NCBI GenBank assembly: GCA_002428485.1
Contig: DIWM01000027.1
Span: 1-13,149, forward strand
Direction: 5' to 3'
From: Deltaproteobacteria bacterium UBA6106
Lineage (GTDB): Bacteria; Desulfobacterota; Syntrophorhabdia; Syntrophorhabdales; Syntrophorhabdaceae
DNA length: 13,149 bases
In this document: piece after piece, positions 8,068-13,149 of the stretch
How positions within the stretch are numbered: the stretch's first letter is position 1
Layout: every line of letters starts with the position of its first letter
Position numbers and translations under genes: made by a program
Notes under the pieces: generated by a model
Seen by the model: the letters and a program-made list of their open reading frames with translations, nothing else
What the model was told of the DNA's origin: nothing
Databases searched by the model: none

Positions 8068-8433
8068 CTATTCACATTTGCTCATTGAGCCTGATTTGCA
8101 TTTCCTGCCATCGACCCATATGGTGTTCGACAGCTTCGCGCCGGAAAAATTTGCCCCTTTAATGTTTGCCCCTTTCAGGTTTGCTCCGGTCAGATTGGCA
8201 TCGTTGAAGCTCGCTTCAGAAAGGTTTGCTCCGGTCATATTGGCTCCTACAAGCTGTGCTCCATACATATCTATACCGGAAAAATCCGCCTTTGACAGGT
8301 CGCACTTTTCGCACTTGTTTGTGCTGTTCAATCTCTGAACGTCTGCAGCGTTAAATCCATAACCTGCGGTTGCAAAAACCACTGCACAGAGCATAAGGAC
8401 CCCTAAAGATAAATACATTGTTCTTTTCACCAT
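8068..8433 (-). CDS. secreted pentapeptide-repeat protein
   Basis: A 121-aa protein. An N-terminal signal peptide is visible: MVKR charge, hydrophobic core at about 6-21, and a likely cleavage near ATA-GYG at 23/24. After a CEKC pair (Cys41, Cys44), about twelve A(D/N)LxxA-type pentapeptides run from residue 45 to 104 (for example DLSKA, DFSGI, QLVGA, NMTGA, NLTGA, NLKGA, NFSGA). This would form roughly three coils of a right-handed quadrilateral beta-helix. The tail TIWVDGRKCKSGSMSKCE carries two more Cys (112, 120), so two disulfides in the periplasm are possible. A longer reading frame extends to 8520, but that stretch is a hairpin leader; ATG at 8433 has GGGAGG 7 bp upstream and gives the signal peptide, so I chose it. 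Molecular function is unknown. Confidence 0.85.
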   Translation of the reverse strand: MVKRTMYLSLGVLMLCAVVFATAGYGFNAADVQRLNSTNKCEKCDLSKADFSGIDMYGAQLVGANMTGANLSEASFNDANLTGANLKGANIKGANFSGAKLSNTIWVDGRKCKSGSMSKCE

Positions 8434-8459
8434 ATTAACCTCCCTTATCGCGTCGTTAC

Positions 8460-8505
8460 AAAAAAAATAAGGGCCGCTACCTGAATTATCTCCAGGTGGC
8501 GGCCC
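8460..8505 (-). terminator. leader hairpin 2 with U-tract (terminator or attenuator)
   Basis: GGGCCGCTACCTG (8471-8483) pairs with CAGGTGGCGGCCC (8493-8505): 13 bp with one G-U, loop of 9 nt. On the minus strand the stem is followed by TTATTTTTTTT (8470-8460). This has full intrinsic-terminator form but lies between the promoter and the start codon of the pentapeptide gene, about 27 bp before its ATG, so premature termination or attenuation is likely. Confidence 0.7.
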
Positions 8506-8518
8506 GACCATCCTTTTC

Positions 8519-8553
8519 AAAAAACCTTCGGAGGCACGCGATGCGTCTCCGAA
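8519..8553 (-). promoter_or_regulatory. leader hairpin 1 followed by U6
   Basis: On the plus strand TTCGGAG (8527-8533) pairs with CTCCGAA (8547-8553), and ACGC (8536-8539) with GCGT (8543-8546), with a 2-nt bulge and 3-nt loop. Read on the minus strand the stem is followed by GG and six T (8524-8519). Its CCTCC stretch could also pair with the GGAGG ribosome site of the pentapeptide gene. It lies just upstream of hairpin 2 in the same leader. Confidence 0.5.
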
Positions 8554-8582
8554 CCCATCAAGCTCATTCTATCTTATATATC

Positions 8583-8611
8583 AGAATATCCAATGATGGC
8601 GATCATGTCAA
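8583..8611 (-). promoter_or_regulatory. sigma70-type promoter for the pentapeptide-repeat gene
   Basis: On the minus strand TTGACA (8611-8606) is followed by 17 bp and TATTCT (8588-8583, 4 of 6). The -35 is perfect and spacing is ideal. Transcription would start near 8576, giving a leader of about 143 nt before ATG 8433. The terminator at 8628-8656 separates it from the ligase transcript, so an independent promoter is needed here. Confidence 0.6.
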
Positions 8612-8627
8612 CCATTATTTTCTGATG

Positions 8628-8656
8628 AAAACGCCCGCAAAATCTGCGGGCGTTTT
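8628..8656 (-). terminator. intrinsic terminator after the minus-strand acyl-CoA ligase
   Basis: AAAACGCCCGCA (8628-8639) and TGCGGGCGTTTT (8645-8656) form a perfect 12-bp stem with a 5-nt loop, GC-rich in the core and ending in TTTT. It lies 26 bp downstream of the ligase stop at 8683. The symmetry would let it work in both directions. Confidence 0.85.
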
Positions 8657-8682
8657 GTGTTCCGGTTTATTGCCTTCGTGTA

Positions 8683-10281
8683 CTATGACTGTTTCTTAAA
8701 CTCCTTTTCCATAGCCTCTTTCGCAGGTTTTACATAGGTGTCTCTCAGTTTTGGCTTCTCTATCTTGCCGGCTGGGTTTCTCGGGATAGTAGTATATACC
8801 ATTTTCTCAGGCCATTTGTATTTTGCAAGGCCTTTTTCTTTTACGAAATTGATGATCTCATCGTCGGTAATGGTCTGTCCTTCCTTAGGCTGAATGATCG
8901 CCATAACGATCTCCACAAGCCTCGGGTGAGGATAGCCGAGCACAGCGACATCCTGGACCTTGGGATGCTTTCTCAGGGCGTCTTCAATCTCTGCCGGGAA
9001 AATGTTCTCGCCGCCCCTGATGATGAGGTCTTTTGCCCTGTCGGCAAAGAAGATGAAGCCTTCCTCGTCTTTATATGCAAGGTCACCGGTATAAAGCCAG
9101 CCGTCTTTAATCGTTTTGGCTGTCATCTCCGGGTTAAAGGCGTACTCTTTCATGAGGCGAGGCCCCTTGAGGAGCAGTTCGCCAACGCCGCCGGGAGGAA
9201 GCTCTTTGCCCTCGCTGTCGATAACTTTTGCCTCCATAAAGGCTGTCGCCTTTCCGATGGAACCGGGTTTTTTCATGATGTCTTCATCGTAGCAGTTCGT
9301 GAGTCCACCGCCTCCGCCCTCTGTGATGCCATAGATGTTTGCGATCGGGAGCTTGGGGAAGATCTTTTTTGAATCCTCAAGGAGGATGTAAGGAACCGGC
9401 TGTGCGCCGATCTCGATATGTGAGAGGGCCGAAAGGTCATACTTCTTGATATCTACCTGGCCTGACTTGATAGCATTGATTATATCAGACCATGTAGGCA
9501 CCGTGTTCCAGCCGCCCGTACATTTTTCTTCTGCCATTGACTGGAGATAAAATTCCGGCTGCAGCTCCATCGGCATAAGGACCTTGCCTGCCGCTATATA
9601 GCACGGAAAAGAAAGGAAGAGTGTTCCGCTGTGATAGTACGGGTGCGGCGCCAGATATACGCTGTTGTACCCTTCGTTATAGGTAAGTGCATTGCCTATG
9701 CCGATAAAGAAAAGCGTTTTGTGGGTATGCGAAACAGGCTTCGGTGCGCCCGTTGTGCCGGAGGTGAACATGAGCTCTGCCATATCGTCATCATTGGCTT
9801 CGACACACACATCTGACGCGTCGCCTTTTTCGACGATCTCATTATAGGACTTGACGCCTGCGGGGATGGTGTTGCCGAGACAGATGAAATGCTTGCAGTA
9901 ATCCATCTCTTTCATGATCGGCTCCATCCTTGCGTTGAACTGTTCGCCGAACATAAAGGCCTTGCATTTTGTCACATCGGCCGCATATTTGATGTCTGCG
10001 CTTGCAAAACGGAAATTGAGCGGCGTCACTGTTGCCCCTGTTTTCAGCACCGCTATGTAACTTGCATACCATTCCATGGAGTTCATCATAAGGTGAACAA
10101 CGATATCACCCTTCTTTACACCGCAGTCCTTCATCAGATAATTGGCGATCTTGTTTGCCTGATCGTTGAACTGTTCCCACGTGAGGCAGCGCCGCGTCTT
10201 TTTTGACGGATAGCTCTCGATGATAAACTCACGTTTGGGGAATTTGCTGGCATTAAGCCCTGAAAACATTGCGAAATTCAT
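8683..10281 (-). CDS. acyl-CoA ligase (AMP-forming, ANL superfamily), copy 1
   Basis: A 532-aa AMP-dependent synthetase that would activate a carboxylic acid with ATP and CoA through an acyl-adenylate. Motifs in order: P-loop FTSGTTGAPKP (172-182); ANL A5 IYGITE (316-321); YTGD with ribose-binding Asp400; DRAKD with Arg415; hinge region and GGENIFPAEIE (423-433); C-terminal RNPAGKIEKPK with catalytic Lys506. The P-loop has PKP where PKG is usual. A run of five Gly after ITE (322-326) is also notable. ATG 10281 has AAGGAGGG at 4-5 bp, a strong ribosome site. It is divergent from, and clearly paralogous to, the next ligase: RTRRCLTWEQFNDQAN versus KRVEITWKQFDDQAN, and MMNSMEW versus MMNSLDW. 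Substrate (fatty, aromatic or alicyclic acid) cannot be told. Confidence 0.92.
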   Translation of the reverse strand: MNFAMFSGLNASKFPKREFIIESYPSKKTRRCLTWEQFNDQANKIANYLMKDCGVKKGDIVVHLMMNSMEWYASYIAVLKTGATVTPLNFRFASADIKYAADVTKCKAFMFGEQFNARMEPIMKEMDYCKHFICLGNTIPAGVKSYNEIVEKGDASDVCVEANDDDMAELMFTSGTTGAPKPVSHTHKTLFFIGIGNALTYNEGYNSVYLAPHPYYHSGTLFLSFPCYIAAGKVLMPMELQPEFYLQSMAEEKCTGGWNTVPTWSDIINAIKSGQVDIKKYDLSALSHIEIGAQPVPYILLEDSKKIFPKLPIANIYGITEGGGGGLTNCYDEDIMKKPGSIGKATAFMEAKVIDSEGKELPPGGVGELLLKGPRLMKEYAFNPEMTAKTIKDGWLYTGDLAYKDEEGFIFFADRAKDLIIRGGENIFPAEIEDALRKHPKVQDVAVLGYPHPRLVEIVMAIIQPKEGQTITDDEIINFVKEKGLAKYKWPEKMVYTTIPRNPAGKIEKPKLRDTYVKPAKEAMEKEFKKQS

Positions 10282-10335
10282 AATACCCTCCTTTTTTATA
10301 TGTGTGTCTTTTTATATTGCTTTACGATTTTTAGC

Positions 10336-10364
10336 ATGATAAATTGAACAGTGTTATTTGTCAA
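10336..10364 (-). promoter_or_regulatory. promoter for acyl-CoA ligase copy 1
   Basis: On the minus strand TTGACA (10364-10359), a 17-bp spacer and TATCAT (10341-10336, 5 of 6) form a near-consensus sigma70 promoter. The start would be near 10329, giving a leader of about 48 nt. Its -35 overlaps the inverted repeat at 10350-10368. Confidence 0.7.
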
Positions 10365-10373
10365 CACTAAAAT
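10344..10373 (+). promoter_or_regulatory. promoter for acyl-CoA ligase copy 2
   Basis: TTGAAC (10344-10349), an 18-bp spacer and TAAAAT (10368-10373, 5 of 6) give a plausible sigma70 promoter with a start near 10380, about 20 nt before ATG 10400. It occupies nearly the same DNA as the opposing promoter, so the two polymerases should exclude each other. Confidence 0.5.
10350..10368. promoter_or_regulatory. inverted repeat, candidate shared operator
   Basis: AGTGTT-N7-AACACT is a perfect 6-bp inverted repeat in the 118-bp divergent gap. It fills the spacer of the plus promoter and covers the -35 of the minus promoter. This is the classic position for a repressor (TetR or GntR type) acting on both genes. 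No regulator gene is in the window. Confidence 0.55.
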
Positions 10374-10399
10374 TACCTAATAATTGAGGAGGGTTTACC

Positions 10400-11980
10400 A
10401 TGGGTGACATATATGTCCACATAGGCGAGATTCTCGCGAGAAACGCACGGAAATTTCCGAATGACGTAGCGCTTGTCGAGAGAACACCGGCTGAAAAGAA
10501 AAGGGTAGAGATCACCTGGAAACAGTTTGACGACCAGGCAAATCAATTTGCCAATGTTCTCGCGGCGAAAGGGGTAAAAAGAACCGATAAAATTATTCAT
10601 TTTATGATGAATTCCCTTGACTGGCTTGTCGCGTATTTTGGAATTGTCCGCACAGGCGCCTGGGTGGTGCCCCTTAACTTCCGCTTTACTGCCGAGGACG
10701 TGAAATATTGCTGCGACGTGGCAGAGCCAACAGTCGTTGTGTACGACGAAGAATTCGGGAAAAGGATCGATGCGATAAAAGATCAGCTCCCGACAGTGAA
10801 ACACTTCATCTGCGTGGGGCAAAATGTCCCTGCCTATGCGGAATCGTTCAGAAAACTTGTTGATGCCGCGAAGGCGACGCCCCTTGATGTGGAGATCACC
10901 TTTGCGGACCCCTGCGGTCTCTATTTCACATCGGGGACCACCGGTCAGCCAAAACCGATCCTTTTGACCCACAAGAACATGATCAGTTCATGCATCACAG
11001 AAAATGCCCACCACTGGCAAAGGAAAAATGACGTCTTCATCCTTATGCCTCCCCTGTATCATACGGGAGCAAAGATGCACTGGTTCGGGAGCTTCATCGT
11101 AGGTGCAAAGGGCGTGCTCCTTAAAGGCGTTTCGCCGCAATGGACCCTCGAAGCGATCAGTGAAGAAAAGGGCACCCATATCTTCCTCCTTGTCCCATGG
11201 GCCCAGGATATACTCCTGAAGCTCGATAGCGGCGAACTGAAGCTCTCCGATTACAAACTTGATCAATGGCGCCTCATGCATATCGGGGCACAGCCTGTTC
11301 CGCCGGCACTTATCCAGCACTGGAAAAAATATTTTCCCAACATGCAGTACGACACAAACTACGGCCTTAGCGAATCTACGGGTCCCGGTTGCGTCCACCT
11401 CGGTATCGGCAACGAACACAAGATAGGTTCTATCGGCAGACCCGGATTCAACTGGGAGGCCCGCATCGTTGACGAAAGCGGCAAGGATGTAAAGAAGGGG
11501 GAACCGGGAGAGCTCCTTGTCCGCGGCGACGGGGTTATGAGAGAATACTATAAAAATCCTGAAGCAACGGCAAAGACGCTGGTAAACGGATGGCTCTATA
11601 CCGGCGATATGGCTCGGGAAGATGAGGACAGCTTTATCTGGCTCGTTGACCGGAAGAAGGATGTTATCATTACCGGCGGGGAAAACGTGTTCCCCGTGGA
11701 AGTTGAGGATTTTTTCCACACGAACCCGAATGTAAAAGACATCGCTGCTATTGGCCTGCCCGATGAGCGGCTCGGCGAGATCGTCGCCGTTATCGTTGAA
11801 GTTGTGCCGGGCAAGACACTGACCGAAGAAGAGGTCCTGAAATTCTGTGAGGGTCTTCCCAAATACAAGAGGCCGAGAAAGGTCTTTTTCGGCGAAGTGC
11901 CAAGAAACCCGACGGGCAAGATAGAAAAACCAAAACTGAGAAAACAATACTCCGGAAGGGAAGAGGCTTTTAAAATATAG
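10400..11980 (+). CDS. acyl-CoA ligase (AMP-forming, ANL superfamily), copy 2
   Basis: A 526-aa paralogue of the divergent ligase, same expected chemistry. Motifs: P-loop FTSGTTGQPKP (176-186), again with Pro instead of Gly; NYGLSEST (320-327) where copy 1 has IYGITEGG; YTGD with Asp403; DRKKD with Arg418; GGENVFPVEVE (426-436); RNPTGKIEKPK with catalytic Lys507. DEDSFIW (408-414) has Ser where Gly is usual. The substrate-pocket region between the P-loop and A5 differs strongly from copy 1 (for example MPPLYHTGAKMHW versus APHPYYHSGTLFL), which suggests a different or modified acyl substrate. ATG 10400 has GAGGAGGG 6 bp upstream, one of the best ribosome sites in the window. It probably forms a single-gene transcript; the repeat at 11984-12049 follows directly. 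Confidence 0.92.
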   Translation: MGDIYVHIGEILARNARKFPNDVALVERTPAEKKRVEITWKQFDDQANQFANVLAAKGVKRTDKIIHFMMNSLDWLVAYFGIVRTGAWVVPLNFRFTAEDVKYCCDVAEPTVVVYDEEFGKRIDAIKDQLPTVKHFICVGQNVPAYAESFRKLVDAAKATPLDVEITFADPCGLYFTSGTTGQPKPILLTHKNMISSCITENAHHWQRKNDVFILMPPLYHTGAKMHWFGSFIVGAKGVLLKGVSPQWTLEAISEEKGTHIFLLVPWAQDILLKLDSGELKLSDYKLDQWRLMHIGAQPVPPALIQHWKKYFPNMQYDTNYGLSESTGPGCVHLGIGNEHKIGSIGRPGFNWEARIVDESGKDVKKGEPGELLVRGDGVMREYYKNPEATAKTLVNGWLYTGDMAREDEDSFIWLVDRKKDVIITGGENVFPVEVEDFFHTNPNVKDIAAIGLPDERLGEIVAVIVEVVPGKTLTEEEVLKFCEGLPKYKRPRKVFFGEVPRNPTGKIEKPKLRKQYSGREEAFKI

Positions 11981-11983
11981 CGT

Positions 11984-12049
11984 AGAGCGAAGAGCAAAGA
12001 GCGGAGAGCCTGGAAGCAAAACGCTTTCATCACCCCTGCTCTTTGCTCT
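11984..12049. repeat. 7-bp-period repeat in inverted arrangement
   Basis: AGAGCNN occurs four times at exact 7-bp steps (11984, 11991, 11998, 12005), and its complement GCTCTNN twice (12038, 12045). AGAGCAAAGAGC (11991-12002) pairs perfectly with GCTCTTTGCTCT (12038-12049), a 12-bp stem with a 35-nt loop that holds a smaller imperfect hairpin. There is no T-tract, so it is not a standard terminator. It begins 4 bp after the ligase stop and fills most of the gap to rnc. It looks like a dispersed intergenic repeat family. Confidence 0.75.
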
Positions 12050-12068
12050 CACTGTCCAGCTTTGAGTT

Positions 12069-12746
12069 ATGCATCCTACCTCTTTAGAAAAAACAGTTCA
12101 TTACGTATTCAAAGACAAAGAACTGCTCCACGAAGCAATGACCCACAGTTCCTGGTTTAATGAAAAAAAAGAATCCCGGCAATCGCAAAATGAAAAACTT
12201 GAATACCTCGGCGATGCCATACTGAACAGCGTGATCAGCATTCTTCTTTATAAAAAATACCGGAAAAGAGATGAAGGGTTCCTCAGCAACGCCCGGTCAA
12301 GCCTTGTAAAACGGGAAACCCTTACGGAAATAGCGAACCAGATCGAGCTGTGGAAACATATGAGCTATGGCAACGGCGGCGATAACGTACCTGAAGAATC
12401 CAAGGTTTTATCAAATATGCTCGAATCGCTCATCGGCGCCATCTACCTCGACGGCGGCATGCGGAGGGTAACCAAGGTAATTAAAGAGTTCTTTCTCCCT
12501 TATTTCAATGAAGAAAAACTGACTGAGAAAAGTCCGAAAAATACCCTTCAGGAATACTCCCAGAAAAAATGGGGGCTCCTCCCCAAGTACAAATTTACAC
12601 GAAAAACAAAGGAAGGCTTTGCCGTATCCGTCCACGTCGGGAAAGAATTTCGCGCGAAGGGTTCCGGAAAAAGCAAAAAAGAGGCAGAACAAAACGCAGC
12701 GAGGGCGCTCCTGAATCAATTCGGGAATAAAGAGCAGAAACGATAA
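12069..12746 (+). CDS. rnc: ribonuclease III
   Basis: RNase III cleaves double-stranded RNA in rRNA and mRNA processing. The 225-aa length is standard. The endonuclease domain (about 1-148) has the signature NEKLEYLGDAIL (41-52), giving metal-site Glu42 and Asp49 (E. coli Glu38 and Asp45), and LSNMLESLIGAIYLD (114-128) with Glu119 (E. coli Glu117). The residue at E. coli Asp114 is Asn116 here. A dsRNA-binding domain follows (about 154-220: SPKNTLQEYSQKKWG ... GKSKKEAEQNAARALL). ATG 12069 matches the usual N-terminus; upstream there is only a weak GAG, so expression is probably modest, and no promoter is obvious in the preceding repeat. The radical SAM gene begins 5 bp after it. Confidence 0.95.
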   Translation: MHPTSLEKTVHYVFKDKELLHEAMTHSSWFNEKKESRQSQNEKLEYLGDAILNSVISILLYKKYRKRDEGFLSNARSSLVKRETLTEIANQIELWKHMSYGNGGDNVPEESKVLSNMLESLIGAIYLDGGMRRVTKVIKEFFLPYFNEEKLTEKSPKNTLQEYSQKKWGLLPKYKFTRKTKEGFAVSVHVGKEFRAKGSGKSKKEAEQNAARALLNQFGNKEQKR

Positions 12747-12751
12747 CCAGC

Positions 12752-13129
12752 ATGATCGTCCCCATCTTTCTCACACATTTCGGTTGTCACGACCGCTGCA
12801 TCTACTGCGATCAGGGATACATCACCACCCAAAACGATACCGACATCCGGCGTCTGATACAACGATCCCTTCAACAAAAAGAAGGCGTTTACGAGATAGG
12901 CCTCTTCGGCGGAAACATATTCGGTTTAAGTCCTGATTACCTGAAGCGACTGTTCGGACATTTTGACGATTACCGGGATAAGATCACAAATTTCAGGATC
13001 TCTACAAAACCTGTACCGCTTAATGAAGAGTTGATCGACATCCTCAAGGAACAGCGCGTGACCGTTATCGAACTCGGAATACCGTCCTTCAATAATGACA
13101 TCCTCGAAATGCTCAACAGGAAGCACTGA
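12752..13129 (+). pseudogene. radical SAM protein (Elp3-like, COG1243 type), truncated after 125 residues
   Basis: The N-terminus IVPIFLTHFGCHDRCIYCDQG carries the radical SAM iron-sulfur motif CxxxCxxC at Cys12, Cys16 and Cys19. It continues with IGLFGGNIFGL, FRISTKPVPLNEELIDIL and VTVIELGIPSFNNDILEMLNRKH, which match the first half of Elp3-like radical SAM proteins often found beside rnc. Relatives continue to about 280-350 residues after the LNRxH motif. Here TGA follows at 13127-13129, and the other two frames stop at 13132 and 13143. A one-base shift after His125 would read D-V-R-C-F before the next stop, slightly reminiscent of the expected continuation. So the gene is broken, or the sequence has an error at the window edge. 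Start ATG 12752 lies 5 bp after rnc; the ribosome site is weak and translation is probably coupled. Confidence 0.65.
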
Positions 13130-13149
13130 CGTAAGATGTTTTTAGTGGA

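Noticed and set aside
8078..8338. Plus-strand 86-aa frame with repeated F-A-P units
   Set aside because: The repeats mirror the pentapeptide codons on the other strand; there is no signal peptide and no ribosome site.
8434..8520. N-terminal extension of the pentapeptide protein to 150 aa
   Set aside because: This stretch encodes the GC-rich leader hairpin and U-tract; ATG 8433 has a strong ribosome site and begins a clean signal peptide.
8460..8560. Cyclic-di-GMP (GEMM-I) or Moco riboswitch in the pentapeptide leader
   Set aside because: Short look-alike pieces occur (GCCTCCG, AGGTAGCGG), but the conserved GEMM core (GCAAACC and its tetraloop stem) and a complete Moco fold are absent; left as an unassigned structured leader.
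10988..12052. 354-aa open frame on the minus strand opposite acyl-CoA ligase copy 2
   Set aside because: Antisense shadow of a conserved gene; it starts inside the heptamer repeat and shows no domain.
13127..13129. TGA as a recoded selenocysteine codon in the radical SAM gene
   Set aside because: The position does not correspond to a conserved Cys, no SECIS-like hairpin can be judged at the window edge, and another in-frame continuation cannot be assessed.

Overview
This is a gene-dense bacterial window of moderate GC, with short intergenic gaps and strong Shine-Dalgarno sites before several genes. Three gene groups suggest an anaerobic, aromatic- or fatty-acid-using member of the former Deltaproteobacteria (Desulfobacterota / Syntrophorhabdales-like). 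They are two adjacent acyl-CoA ligases, an SSS symporter with its small accessory protein, and an rnc / Elp3-like radical SAM pair. That placement is inference from gene content and style; there is no rRNA or other marker gene in the window.

Layout. (1) Positions 1-6188, plus strand, look like one operon for alpha-glucan and compatible-solute metabolism. It holds the C-terminal part of a GH57/DUF3536 protein, a complete maltooligosyl trehalose synthase (treY), a GT-A glycosyltransferase resembling the mannosylglycerate/glucosylglycerate synthases, and a membrane protein built from MscS-type conserved TM helices without the MscS beta domain. Gaps are 15-22 bp. Together they point to osmotic-stress physiology: solute synthesis next to a possible channel-like protein. 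(2) Positions 6211-8018, plus strand: a 60-aa one-TM accessory protein followed 5 bp later by a sodium:solute symporter. The small gene's start codon sits inside a perfect palindrome. (3) Positions 8068-8656, minus strand: a secreted pentapeptide-repeat protein with its own promoter and an approximately 140-nt leader containing two terminator-like hairpins. (4) Positions 8683-11980: two divergent, paralogous acyl-CoA ligases. Their promoters interlock over one inverted repeat, and both carry a Pro in place of the usual Gly in the ATP-binding P-loop. (5) Positions 11984-12049: a 7-bp-period repeat folded into an inverted structure. (6) Positions 12069-13129: rnc, then the start of a radical SAM gene that is closed by stop codons in all three frames near the window edge.

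How the parts may work together: the symporter (2) could import the carboxylic acid that the ligases (4) activate to CoA thioesters, but they are separate transcription units and this link is only inferred. No CRISPR array, tRNA, rRNA, insertion sequence or phage gene was found. The strongest candidates for something undescribed are regulatory: the interlocked ligase promoters with a shared palindrome, the tandem-hairpin leader of the pentapeptide gene, and the palindromic start site of the symporter accessory gene.
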